Positions 12,593 through 22,944 of a DNA stretch of 64,000 nt are shown here, piece by piece. The notes beneath the pieces are model-generated. The model worked only from the letters and a program-made list of their open reading frames with translations, ran no database searches and had not been told where the DNA came from. Numbering within the stretch: the stretch's first letter is position 1; each line of letters starts with the position of its first letter. Position numbers and translations under genes: made by a program. The DNA comes from Fremontodendron californicum (lineage: Eukaryota > Streptophyta > Magnoliopsida > Malvales > Malvaceae). The stretch is taken from contig JAULJL010000028.1 of the NCBI GenBank assembly GCA_030761205.1, positions 16,047,001-16,111,000 on the forward strand. The letters are read 5' to 3'.

Positions 12593-14454
12593 GTCAACCT
12601 CTAAACACGATTTCTACGTACCTTCACCCCTGATTACTCCTCTAAAAGAATTGATCTTAGCTGCCATGCCAAACACTAACAACCACCAAACCCAACCAAG
12701 GGGCCAAAACTATAGATAACATCTACTAGTCAAATAAATTTTATTGAAAATAAGAAAACACAATAAAAGGAGAGAGAAAGAGAAAGGTATAAAAACTAAA
12801 AGTCAAAATATTGTTATGGTTGGTTTTGGTTTTACATTGAACTTGAAGAGGATTTTTTTTTTGGCTAAATGAGATGAAGAGGAGTCAAATTAGACTTATC
12901 CATGGTAGCCAGGTCGGGTTCGGATTGTAAAAAAATTTGCTTGTTCAAAATTCGACCCGACTTGATTATTCGAGGTCAAAAAATCTGTTTAATTATTTAA
13001 AATATATTATAATATTAAAAATTTAATATTTATATATTTTCATAATTAATTTAAATAAAAAAATTTATTTATTAAATAATAATTCGAGTTGGGTCTAACT
13101 AGACAAGTCTAAAATATTTATTTCAAACCCGACTCAATTCAAAATGAACAAGTAATCTGATTTTTAAACAGGTCTAAGTCAGATCCATATATATATATAT
13201 ATATATATAATGTAGTCATATTTTTGTTATCATGAGAGAAAATTAAACATACAAACTATAAGTGAAGTTATTAAGCCAAGTTGAAAAACTGACAGGAAGG
13301 TATTGCGTCGATTTCTTTACGATTGTTAGTGCACTACGAAGACAACCCGAGCGCTGAAAAAAGAAAGAAAAAAAAAAGTAATAATTATATATAGAAATAA
13401 AAATAGAAACAAATTTATTTAGTAGAAAAAAGGTTAAGCAATTTATAGTATATAGTTTCACAAGGGAAATGATATATATAGATAAAATCACCTGTGCTAA
13501 AATCCATATAAGCATCGTATCGGCATCTGAAACATGATTAGGCATAAGAATAGCATGTTCTTTACCTGCAAAATTTGTGAAAAATAAATTAAAATAAATA
13601 TATCATCTTTATATTTCTTGCCATTATAGAAATTAGCTGCTTCTTTCTTCTTCTTTTTTTCCGCATTACCCATCAACTGATAAGTTTTGAAATCTGTATG
13701 CAGTTTAACCTGTAAAAAGAAATCCAAGTAACTTAACCTGTAAGAACAGGATCAATTTATATTGATGTAAAATTAATTAATTTTACACGTTTTTATAATT
13801 TCGTGTACGATTGATAATTGAACAAATAAATCGTTGGATTTAGTAATATAATTGCACTCATCGTGCATGTAAAGTTTCGAATCGAATCGATATATATATA
13901 TATATATATCATATCGATCGAGAATATCGTCTTTTTTATATATATTTAACGGTTAAAATTTTTAATCTACTTAAATTTGACATGCACGATTTACATAAAT
14001 GGAGTATAAAATACAATAATAAGATTAAACAAATATAAATTATATAAAAAATTATAAAAACCTGTAAAATTATTAATAAGGGAATCCTTTCTCATTAAAA
14101 AAATATTAAATGATTTAAGAATTGCGAAAACCTCAAAGCCTGACCACCACTCCATCATCCACACAAGCACTAGCCATAACAACTCCGTAATTGCTCCATT
14201 AATTCTTCGGAATCTACTTTTTGACAGCGGCCGGATTGTTAGATAACAAGCCACCTGAAAGTATATATTTATATATAATTCGTCACTTAAAAACTCTACC
14301 GATGGTATATAAAAAAAAAAAAAAAAACAAGTCGATAGCTATAATAATGTGAAGGACATGGGAGTGGAATTACTTGGATGAGATTTACGAGGATGCCGGT
14401 GAAAATGAATAATAAAAATATAGGAAAACCGGCAAATATGCCACAAATTTCCAT
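4691..14454 (-). CDS. LPAT: Lysophosphatidic acid acyltransferase (LPAT2/3-like), 11 exons
   Basis: 1-acyl-sn-glycerol-3-phosphate acyltransferase, which adds the second acyl chain to make phosphatidic acid, normally at the ER. Exons, 5' to 3' on the minus strand: 14454-14374, 14254-14132, 13709-13670, 13565-13492, 13353-13294, 10063-9986, 8413-8255, 7348-7223, 6839-6747, 5100-5014, 4876-4691. They splice at GT/AG sites to 368 residues plus stop, without a frameshift, close to the 375-390 usual for the plant LPAT2/3 clade. An N-terminal membrane segment spans residues 5-26; the acyltransferase motif HX4D is H92-D97 (NHVSDAD), motif FVEGTR is 170-175, and two C-terminal membrane segments lie at 309-323 and 338-354. 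Family features such as RRIN, WAKDES and RSFVPA are present. Odd: the usual NHRSDIDW is changed around the retained His and Asp. Introns are full of MITEs; intron 5 is 3.2 kb. A divergent paralogue is likely; activity is not proven. Confidence 0.9.
5169..5553. mobile_element. MITE with about 80-bp terminal inverted repeats (family B)
   Basis: It lies in LPAT intron 9. The left end GAGAGATTCATTTACATTA and the reverse complement of the right end, GAGGGATCAATTTATATTA, continue to match for about 80 bp through a shared 'gtaaaattaaattagtttta' core. Related copies are at 10521 and 13748. A target duplication was not resolved. A CT/TA microsatellite follows directly. Confidence 0.65.
5551..5612. repeat. 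Microsatellite (CT)n(TA)n
   Basis: A run of CT dinucleotides passes straight into about 19 TA dinucleotides, next to the right end of the MITE at 5169-5553 in an LPAT intron. Confidence 0.9.
6240..6517. mobile_element. Mutator-like MITE (family A), 278 bp
   Basis: It lies in LPAT intron 9. The ends are AGACCTGTTTAAAGG and ...ATGAGCAAGTTTA. It is flanked by a 9-bp duplication, GCTACAAGT (6231-6239) and GATACAAGT (6518-6526), 8 of 9 matching. A 9-bp duplication points to the Mutator superfamily. The subterminal GC-rich parts surround an AT-rich core, and there is no coding sequence. Confidence 0.75.
7918..8200. mobile_element. Mutator-like MITE (family A), 283 bp
   Basis: It lies in LPAT intron 7. 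It starts AGATCTGTTCGAGGGTCGG and ends CATGAGCAAGTCTA, like the copies at 6240 and 22945. The flanking 9 bp agree at only 5 positions, so the insertion is old or the boundary is slightly off. A more decayed relative may lie at about 7485-7770. Confidence 0.65.
8805..9337. mobile_element. Mutator-like element, long form of family A, 533 bp
   Basis: It lies in LPAT intron 6. Ends are AGACTTGTTCAATGG and CATGAACACCTCTA. The 9-bp flanks are GATTCGGTT (8796-8804) and GGTTCGGTT (9338-9346), 8 of 9 identical. The right 180 bp correspond, inverted, to the left part of the 510-bp element at 21959, so the two are long forms of one family. Confidence 0.75.
10235..10272. repeat. TA microsatellite
   Basis: About 15 TA dinucleotides in LPAT intron 5; a similar run is at 10459-10490. 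Confidence 0.9.
10521..10830. mobile_element. MITE, family B copy
   Basis: It lies in LPAT intron 5. Left end GAGAGATTTATTTATACTGG; right end 'ttacaccaatataaattaa', which is the inverse of the family B end. The inner 'cgatttatat' and the segment around 'gttaaatttcgagt' also match the copies at 5169 and 13748. Boundaries are accurate to a few bases. Confidence 0.6.
11345..11600. repeat. Decayed family A MITE relic
   Basis: It has the family pattern: a 'catgaatcgg' left part, the AT-rich core 'aaaaaattatttttattta', and an inverted 'catggctcatgaa' right part. The ends are worn and no target duplication is found. It sits in LPAT intron 5, just before the intact copy at 11679. Confidence 0.35.
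11679..11975. mobile_element. Mutator-like MITE (family A), 297 bp
   Basis: It lies in LPAT intron 5. Ends are AGAGGTGCTCATGGCCGGG and CCGACCATGAGCAGGTCTA, nearly perfect inverted repeats of about 15 bp. Flanks are ACAAAAAGT (11670-11678) and ACAAGAAGG (11976-11984), 7 of 9 matching. It is the best-preserved copy by its termini. Confidence 0.8.
12892..13176. mobile_element. Mutator-like MITE (family A), 285 bp
   Basis: It lies in LPAT intron 5. It starts AGACTTATCCATGG and ends AAACAGGTCTA. Flanks are AGTCAAATT (12883-12891) and AGTCAGATC (13177-13185), 7 of 9 matching. A TA microsatellite follows at about 13188-13209. Confidence 0.7.
13748..14087. mobile_element. MITE, family B copy
   Basis: It nearly fills LPAT intron 2 (13710-14131). 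Left end AGGATCAATTTATATTGATG; the right end is a diverged inverse (...ATTAATAAGGGAATCC). It shares 'catgtaaagtttcgaatcga' with the family B copy at 5169. Exon 2 starts only about 45 bp away. Confidence 0.6.
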
Positions 14455-14653
14455 TGCCTATGTTAAACTGTGAGTGATTGGTATTCTGCTGTTTTTATCA
14501 GGAAAAAAAAAAGGAAATGGGAAGCTAAGCATATCACTCTCGCTGTCTCGCACCAGATATATATATATATATATTTACCTTGTTGAAATGATATTAATTC
14601 ATCCATGCATCCATAATAACTAACCTCCCCTCCTATTAACCTAAATAGATTAA

Positions 14654-15004
14654 GGGTTAGTTTAGTATTGTTGTTGAAAAAAATTTAGATTAAAAAAAAT
14701 TTGGATTGAAAAAAGTGTGGTAAAAAAATATGGTTTAAGAATTTTTAATTGTTTGCCATTGTTGTGAAAAATGCTATAAGAAATTGAAATTTAAAAAAAA
14801 AATGTCTAAAATAATAAAATTTAGAGATGTGAAGATAATAAAATTATTTTATCCAAAAATTAACTTGCAAATAGCAAAAATTTTATTTTCTTGACTTTTT
14901 TATTTGGGTTGTCAAACCATAATTTTAATAGCAAAAGTGAAAATTTTTTAATTCATTTAATATTGTGTTTGCAGTTGTACCAAAAACAATATTAAACGGG
15001 ATCT
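14654..15004. mobile_element. MITE-like inverted-repeat element (family C)
   Basis: The left end GGTTAGTTTAGTATTGTTG and the reverse complement of the right end, TCCCGTTTAATATTGTTTTTG, match over about 20 bp. A second, right-truncated copy is at 22620. The target duplication is not clear, so the superfamily is open (hAT-like is possible). Confidence 0.5.
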
Positions 15005-15666
15005 AAGTAAAGGGTACTGATCACATTTAATTAGCAGCATTCATCTTAGGGTTAGGGTTTGGTTTTTGTGATTTATCGGTGTATAAAGAGTCTAAAGTAA
15101 GTTAGGGGGGAAGTTAGGCCCTAAATTTTATGAGTTGTGGCTAGTGCATGCGCAAGGACATATGGTCCATCAAACTTTCTTGTAATTTTTCGTTTGGATC
15201 GGATTAGATGAAAATGTGTGTTACCCAAAGTATGAAATTTTATTTTTCTTTAGATTCGGAAATTTTTTTTTTAAAAATAAAATAAATATGTATCTATTAT
15301 CAAGTCAAATCAAAGTAGTCAGTACCATATCGATAAGCGTATTGTTTTTATTTTGATATTAGTACGTATAGATATCGATGTGTTTCGATGTACCGTTTTG
15401 AGTTTACCGATATTTTTCAAATATTGACTGGTACGTACATATCGGTACTGATTGTTATTAATTGATACAAACCGATACAAGCCAGTAAAAAATCCAAAAA
15501 AATACGGTACTGATACCATTTCAGTTACCTTAAAACTCATTGTATCGATCAATACAACCGATACCAATACGATATAACTACACTGAATCAAATACATTAA
15601 TCTCAATTTGAAGGAGTGAAATGTGTAGTATGCACATATTTGCCTTTGAGACAAAGCTTGTTGTAT
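15005..15666. other. Intergenic stretch upstream of LPAT
   Basis: No gene is visible. Positions 15310-15570 hold repeated, partly inverted 'accgatac' and 'gtatcg' words, possibly a worn inverted-repeat element; I could not define ends. Confidence 0.5.
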
Positions 15667-15938
15667 ATTCTCTCTCCGTCTCATAAATATTGTCCTGTTA
15701 GCATACCTTTAATTGTTTCAAATTAATGTTTCGTTTGAAAAACTAAAAAAAATATCATTCTTTACTCTTTTTTTTTTATCCTTAATTAGAACTATGATTT
15801 TTTTTTCAAAGTATGGGTAATTCAAGTAAAAATATTTTATAATCAATAAATTTCAAAATTTTTTGTAAAATTTCTTAATTTTTTTGCAAATTCAAAATAA
15901 GACATTATATATATATATATGGAACGAAAGGATTTAGT
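15667..15938. mobile_element. Possible degenerate Stowaway-type MITE
   Basis: The left end TTCTCTCTCCGTCTCATAAA resembles the Stowaway terminus CTCCCTCCGTCCCATAA and is preceded by TA. The right side has 'aaaataagacat' and GGAACGAAAGGATTTAG followed by TA, a worn inverse. The length fits. Divergence keeps confidence moderate. Confidence 0.45.
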
Positions 15939-16539
15939 AAATATTGGAGAAATCTTACTATAAAAGAAAAACCAAAATCATTAGTTATTTGTATTTTGAA
16001 AATTGAGTTTAAATATTTTTCGATAATTAATTATCTAAAAAATCACTTATTAGTTTGAGGTTCATGAATCAATAACACTATATAAAAGTTGTTCCCAATT
16101 GAATGTGAATGTAGAATTTGATTTCTAAAGGCTTTAATTATCTGCAGTCAGCTGCCGTGACAAATGTGTTATGTCATTAAAAAATAATTTTGGATAAAAT
16201 TGAAAGATTTTTTGCATGTCTTGGAAAAGAAAAAAGGAAAAGAAGGCGGATAAAACAAGGGATTTGAAAGAAAAGATAAAAAAAAATAATAATAATAATA
16301 ACGGGGAACAAAAAAGGCAAACAAAACTAAGAAAGAAAAAGCAAGAAAGGGAAAGGGAAGGACCACAAAATAAAGAAAGAAAGAGAACACACAAAGAGAG
16401 GTGTAAAGTACTCTTAGACCCTGAGGTGAGAGAAAATATACCTAACTCATTTAGTTTGAAAAACGCCCTATTACCTTCTCGAGGTTTGATGAAAAATAAA
16501 CTCTTTTCTGAATTTTGAATGAAAAGAAAATGTACATTT

Positions 16540-17215
16540 ATTAATTATTTTTTTCATTATTTTTTTATCCAATACCTTTTTAATTACAAAATGATGAAAA
16601 TTTACTTAGTTTTAAAATTATCATTAATTACTATCAAATTAAATTCTTATTAATTAACTTATATTATAGTTCAAGTACATGTTAAATATTTTAAATTTAT
16701 GTTAATTCAATTATATATTAATTTTGAGATTAATGTATTATGTTATTTTTATTTAAAATAAATAAATAAAAATTATTTTAAAAACTTTAGTGATAAAGAA
16801 AGTGATTAAAACAAAAAATAAAAAAAAAAGGATGGAAATAAGGGGAAAAATAAAATAAGGGTATTATAATATTCTTAGGAAAATTTGAACAGATATTAGT
16901 TTGATTAATGAAATGTAGAGAGATGAAATGCTTTTTTAAATTAATAGAGGTAAGTTTGATTTTAATAATATCTTATGGATAATAATTATATTTTTCTTTT
17001 TTCTTCTCATTTTTTTGTTTTAATCAATTTTTTTACCACTAATTTTTTAAAATAATGGAAATTAATTAATTTTATAAAAATAATTTAATAAATTCATTTC
17101 AAAGTTAATATATAATTAAATTAAAGATAAATTTAAAATATTTAACATGTACTTAAATTAAAACATAACTTTGTAATTAAACGAGCGAATGAACAAATAA
17201 ATGAAAAAAGATAGA
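16540..17215. repeat. Large AT-rich fold-back (inverted repeat)
   Basis: The arm at about 16540-16830 and the arm at about 16990-17215 are reverse complements with moderate divergence. A clear anchor is AAGTACATGTTAAATATTTT at about 16674 and its inverse at about 17150, each followed by the ATTATATATTAA block. The centre (16830-16990) is unique. It has no coding sequence and is probably a fold-back DNA element. Confidence 0.55.
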
Positions 17216-17677
17216 TTGTTTTATTCTATCTTGTCTAAAGGCATATAGCCTATATTGGATTCAACACTCAAATGCCTTAAACTCAGATTTTGAATTTTTA
17301 TTTTTCTTAAAACTCAAGTTTCTAAAAAAAACAAATAATCAAATAAAAACTCAACTTTGTTTCACTTTCTAAGTACCCAAACAAAAAAAACAAAAAAAAA
17401 AAAAAACCACAACTTTAAACTCATAACAGTTAAAAAAAAATTACCTTAACTGTTTCTCTTTTCTTTTCCATTTTCTTCCCAGGGTCATTTTTGTAAAAAA
17501 TCTCTAAAAAACCACAAAGTACAAAAGAAACGAAATGTGTTGTCAATGTAATACTAGAAATTGATTTTAAAATAACTCGAAACGATATATTTAATGAGAG
17601 AATGGAAGAATTTGAAAAAATTAAACAAAGAAGAAAACCAGAAAACATAAAGAAATGGGAGAAGGAGCGTCATGAAT

Positions 17678-17919
17678 ATACCTGTTCATGGCTCGCCCGG
17701 CTCAACCCGTATTGAATTGGGTTTGAGTAGAAATTTTGATGATCAGGATCGATCTGGGTTGGTTCGAATCATTGTTTATGTAATAAAATATTTTTTATTT
17801 AAATTTAATTATAAAAATAATTTTTTTTTAATAAATGAACAGTAACCCAAGCCGATAAGCCTAACCTAAGCAAACAAAAAAAAAGTTTCGAGCCGCAACC
17901 TGACCCATGAGTAGGTCTA
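17678..17919. mobile_element. Mutator-like MITE (family A), 242 bp
   Basis: It starts ATACCTGTTCATGGCTCG and ends GACCCATGAGTAGGTCTA. Flanking 9-mers agree only 5 of 9. Family C/D elements lie close by, so the interval 17.6-21.0 kb is an insertion hot area. Confidence 0.6.
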
Positions 17920-17933
17920 GTTGTAAACAACGT

Positions 17934-18519
17934 GTTGCCAAATCTAAACAATATGCTCTCAATAGTCAAATAATTGTTAAATAGTCTAATGGGCAAGAGT
18001 TATTTGACAAGGAGAAACGAAGAAGTTAGAATTTGTTAGGAAGGATATTGTAAAAACAAAATTACCTTTATTGAAGAAAAAAAAAACCTCATTTTTCTTT
18101 CTCCTCCCATTTAGAAAATATTATTTTTTAAAAAATTTAATTAAAAATAAATTTTAAAAACGAAATATTTAAATATATATTTTTTAAATTTTAAAAAAAA
18201 TAATTTTAGAAATATTTTTTAAAATTTTTTAATTAAAAAAAGTAAATTAAAAATATAAATATTTAAATATTTATTTTTTAAAATTAAAAAATTTTATTTT
18301 CAGAATATTTTATTTTTTTAATTAAAAAAGTAAATTAAAAAAAAATAAGAGGAAAAAGGAGGAGAAGATTTTTTATCAAGGATAATTTTGTCTTTACAAT
18401 TTTTTCTTAACAATTTTTTATTTTTCCATTTCTCTTTTTTAATTAATTCTTACTCATTATACTATTTAACAATCATTGTATTGTTGATGGTATATTTTTC
18501 AAATTTACCTTTTTTTTTT
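17934..18519. mobile_element. Long-TIR MITE (family D), older copy
   Basis: The left part 'aataattgttaaatagtct' and the inverted right part around 18440-18519 form terminal inverted repeats of about 70 bp. They match those of the neighbouring element at 18625. The left terminus is worn and no target duplication is seen. Confidence 0.55.
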
Positions 18520-18624
18520 TTCAAATAACTTGAGTTAATGTAAAAGATAAAAAAGTAAATATAATTTTTTTCTTCATAAATTTATAATTTAACATTTCCG
18601 TTCTATTAAGCTTTTTTTTAATTA

Positions 18625-19158
18625 GGGTAAATTTGAAAAGCATACAATCAACAATACAATAATTGTTAAATGGTCTAATGAACAAGAATTGTTTGAAAAA
18701 AAAAAAAAAAAAAAAAATTATTAGGAAAGAAATTGTAAAGACAATATTATCCTTGATGAAAAAACCTTCTCTTCCCCTTTTTTTCTTATTTTTTAATTTA
18801 CTTTTTTAATTAAAAAATTAAAATTTTAAAAAATAAATATTTTTATTTTTTAATTAAAATTTTGAAAAAATAAAAAATATTCTAAAATTATTTTTTTTAT
18901 TTTTTTATTTTTTAAAATTTTAAAAAATTTTAATTTTTTAAATTTATTTTTAATTATAATTTTTAAAAAATAAAAATAAAAATATTTTCTTGTTAAATGA
19001 TACTTTTGTCTATTATTTACCATTAAGGGTACTTTTCTCTTTAAAATTTTATTTCTAATAATTTTTAATTTTTTAATTTCTCTTTTTCAAATAATTCTTA
19101 CTCATTAGACCATTTAATAATTATTATATTATTAATAGTATATTTTTCAAATTTACCC
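18625..19158. mobile_element. Long-TIR Mutator-like MITE (family D), 534 bp
   Basis: The ends GGGTAAATTTGAAAA and ...TTTTCAAATTTACCC are inverted repeats that continue for about 70 bp. Flanking sequence is a perfect 9-bp duplication, TTTTAATTA at 18616-18624 and 19159-19167. The interior is extremely AT-rich and non-coding. Confidence 0.8.
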
Positions 19159-19270
19159 TTTTAATTATACCAACTACTATAAATTTTTATTTCATCGATT
19201 GGTTATGTAGTTCTCTCAAAATTTCTAGTAATAATTAATGATGAAATAACTTTTGGTGCGGCTACAATAA

Positions 19271-20482
19271 GAGGGCGTTTGGTATGATGGAAAGTGATCA
19301 CTTTCCATGAAAAGTAATTGGTGGGAATGTGATTCCCATGTTTGGTATACTAAAAACTGCTCACTTTCCTGAGAATGTAACTTTCCTTGGAGAGTTACTT
19401 TCCCACAAGCATTGGAATGTGATTCCCATGAGAAGTGGTGGGAAAGTAACTTTCCTGGAAAGTTAAAAAAATGTTAAAGACAACATTATCCTCTTTCTAT
19501 TTGAGTTAAAATTATCAATTGAAATATTATTTTAAAATATTTCGTACAAATATTTATTAATAATAAATATTACTAAAATATTTAAATAATATTTAATTTG
19601 CATTATGCTTTTTAATTTTCCAATTACTTGAGAATAACTTCGAAAATTTATTATTAACAAACATTTTTTTATCATAAAAATAACTCAAATTACCAATTGA
19701 AATATTATTTTTAAATATTTAGTACAAATGTTTCTTAATAATAAATATCATTGAAATATTTAAATAATATTTAATTTTTATACAACCTTTTAACTTTAAA
19801 ACTACATGAAAGTAATTTCAAAATTTTATTATTAACAAATATTTTTTATCATAAAAATAACTCAAATTATCAATTAAAATATTATTTTTAAATATTTAGT
19901 ACAAATTTTTGTTAATAATAAATATCATTAAAATATTTAAATAATATTTAATTTGCATATATTCTTTTAATTTCTTAACTACATGCGAGTAATTTCAAAA
20001 TTTATTATTAACAAATATTTTTTATCATAAAAATAACTCAAATTACCAATTAAAATATTATTTTTAAATATTTAGTACAAATATTTGTTAATAATAAATA
20101 TCATTAAAATATTTAAATAATATTTAATTTGTATCCAGCCTTTTAATTTTTTAACTACATGAGAGTAATTTCAAGATTTTATTATTAATAAATATTTTTT
20201 ATCCTAAAAGTAACTCAATTTAAAATATTATTTTTAAATATTTAGTATAAATATTTGTTAATAATAAATATCATTGAAAATTTTTAAAATTAATAAAATT
20301 TACATTTTTTTGATAAGGGTAATTTGGAAATTATCATCACATTCCCAGGATTTTAATTAGCACTTTTCCATGTATACCAAACGCTGGAAAGTTACATTCC
20401 CAAGAATCAAATTCCCAAGATTCACATTCTCAGGAATCACATTCCATGAAATGTGATTCCTGTGAAGGTACCAAACGCCCCC
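19271..20482. mobile_element. Harbinger/Tourist-like element with internal tandem repeats, 1212 bp
   Basis: Ends GAGGGCGTTTGGTA and TACCAAACGCCCCC are inverted repeats, flanked by TAA on both sides (19268-19270, 20483-20485). That is the 3-bp target and terminus type of PIF/Harbinger elements. Subterminal parts repeat 'gtgattcc' and 'gaaagtgatcactttcc' words. The centre (about 19510-20300) is a tandem array of a unit of about 178 bp, anchored on 'tatttagtacaaat' at about 19520, 19700, 19877, 20056 and 20223. No transposase is present. Confidence 0.8.
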
Positions 20483-20569
20483 TAAGGAGAGAGAGAGAAA
20501 TAAGAGTAAAATGTAAAACAAGATAAGCTTAATTTTTTTTTTTTGTCAGAAGCATTTAAAGTTCTAAGA

Positions 20570-21015
20570 GAACGTTTGATATGATAAAAAGTGATCATTT
20601 TTCATAAAAAATAATTGATAAAAATGTGATTATCATATTTGGTATACTAAAAATTACTCACTTTCTTGGGAATGTAATTTTTCTTGGAGAGTTACTTTCC
20701 CACAAGTATTGGAATGTGATTTTCATGAGAAGTGGTGGGAAAGTAACTTTCTCATGTAGTTGAAAAGTTAAAAAATATTAAAAACACAATTATCCTCTTT
20801 CTATTTGATTTAAAATTATCAGTTGAAATATTATTTTAAAATATTTCGTACAAATATTTATTAATAATAAATATTATTGAAATATTTAAATAATATTTAA
20901 TTTGCATTCAGCCTTTTAATTTTTCAATTACTTGAGAGTAATTTCGAAAATTTATTATTAACAAATATTTTTTTTATCATAAAAGTAATTTAAATTACCA
21001 AATTAAATATTATTT
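20570..21015. mobile_element. Truncated second copy of the Harbinger-like element
   Basis: It begins GAGAACGTTTGATATGAT and follows the left part of the element at 19271, including one tandem unit at about 20825, then stops at about 21015 without a right end. Most C/G positions of the termini have changed to A/T, as expected of methylated, ageing DNA. Confidence 0.65.
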
Positions 21016-21958
21016 TTAATTGGACTTTCAATGACAGGCTTGGGTTCCATTTCAAAAGATAAGATCGAATTTGAGCAAAAATATGAAATTCGAAAAGATA
21101 TAAAAGATAAATTTGTCTTTTGAATTATATAATTCAAGGTCTTTACGTTTTTTTTATTTAAGTTAATTTGGTTTTAATTTTATTATTTTTATCAATATCG
21201 AATGAATTTAAAAGAAATTAATAACATGTGAACATGTGATTAATAATTTCATTAAATTTAGATTAATTTTACCAAAATTGATCAAAGATTAATAAAAAAT
21301 AGACAAAAAATTAATAAAAAAATTAACATGTTCATTATATTTAAGTTAAATTGATTGAAAAATAATAAAGACTAAATTGATCAGAATTAATAACATAGAT
21401 TCTAAATTGACCCAAAAAAATAAAAATAATTTACATAATTCGATGATCAAATTTATATTTATGTCATATTATAATTAGGCCTAATTTAAATTCGATTCGA
21501 TTCATAAACAATTTTATTATAAATTAAAGGTTCAAGTTAAACATATATATACCTAAAAGTAAAAGGAAAATAATTATTGCAAAAACTAATCTAAGTTTTT
21601 TTTTTTTTTTTTGTGACAAGGAAAACAACTCTAATTTAAATATGCTGCTATTGTGAAGGTGTTGCTTGGCCTACCCCAGCAGATTGTCCTCTAAATATTC
21701 TAAGGAATGTGGGTGGAAACTGATTTTTGAAAACTGCCAATCAGAAACTACTGGAACAAATGAGAGCATATAATGATAACAAAACCCTGTTAACAACCTA
21801 ACCAATATTAAGAAGAAGAAAAAACCTAGATTATTCATTTCATTATTTAGAAGTTGCAGTTTGCAATTTAGGTCTTGTAATATTACAAGAATTTTAGAGA
21901 TGAAACAACCGGGAACAATTTCTTTAATGCTGAACAAACGAAAAACATGTTCTAAGTT
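21016..21958. other. AT-rich intergenic stretch
   Basis: I see no gene or bounded element in it. There is a poly-T run at about 21597-21613. Confidence 0.5.
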
Positions 21959-22468
21959 GAGATGTTCATGGCCGGGCCGGATCGGGTTTTGGCTGAGTTT
22001 AAATATGATATCAACATCATATATATTTTTACCAAAGTTCGGCTCAACCCGAAATATAAGTCTCAAATTCTGTCAAAATCCATCCATATTTATAAATGGA
22101 TAGTCTAAACCCGTTTAGACCTGCCCATATTATGTTTTTTCTAAAAAATATAAACAAATATGTTATTTTTATCTAATTTTTAGTAATTCTTTTTCTTTTA
22201 TTAAGTTTTAAAACATGGATAACTTAACAAAATTTTAAATGTTTATACTATAATATTATATATAATTATTTTTTACATGGTATAAATTACATAATATATA
22301 TAAATGAAAAAATGGTCGGGCCAAGCTCGGGCCTTGATTGTTGAAATAAAGGCCCGACTCATTTTCTAAACGAGCCTATTTTTTTTGTCTAAGTTCATAT
22401 TTTTGTTCAAACTCTCTCAAATATCAAATATGACTTGTGCGGATAACTGGATCTTTGAACAGGTATAT
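21959..22468. mobile_element. Mutator-like element, long form of family A, 510 bp
   Basis: The left end reads GAGATGTTCATGGCCGGGCC and the right end TTGAACAGGTATAT. It is flanked by TTCTAAGTT (21950-21958) and TTCTAAGTA (22469-22477), 8 of 9 matching. The left half is the inverse counterpart of the right half of the copy at 8805. Confidence 0.7.
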
Positions 22469-22619
22469 TTCTAAGTACATGCATGCTCTTTTTGGTGATA
22501 TTTATCAAATTTATTATGGCAGAAATCAAAGAAGCTTTTTTATCTTGTGATTTAAAAAAAAAAAATCAATGCTTTAATATGCCACTTTTATAACGCTCTT
22601 GACCTCGTAATTAATCTTA

Positions 22620-22906
22620 GGGCTAGTTTAATATTATTTTTGAAAAAATTTGGATTAAAAAATATATGATTTAAGAATTTTTAAGTTTTTGATATTATTC
22701 TGAAAAAGTGTCATGAGTAATTGAAATGTCAAAAATATATGTTTAAAATAATAAAAGTTTAGAGACGTCAGGATAATAAAATCATTTTATCCAAAATTCA
22801 ACTTTCAAACCACAAAAGTTTCATTTTTTGGTTTTTTTTATTTAGATTGTCAAATCATGATTTTAAGCGCATAAGCCAAAAAAATTTATCCGTTTAGCAT
22901 TGAATT
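22620..22906. mobile_element. Family C MITE-like copy, right-truncated
   Basis: It follows the element at 14654 from GGGCTAGTTTAATATTATT through 'aaaatcattttatccaaaat' and 'gattgtcaaatcatgatttt', then loses the match before the right terminus. Confidence 0.5.
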
Positions 22907-22944
22907 GAGATGAAATACAAATTTTGGTCTTAAAAGTCTCACCT

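Noticed and set aside
16134..16518. Lys-rich plus-strand and Phe/Leu-rich minus-strand frames
   Set aside because: Simple purine-rich sequence read in several frames; no domain and no splice context.
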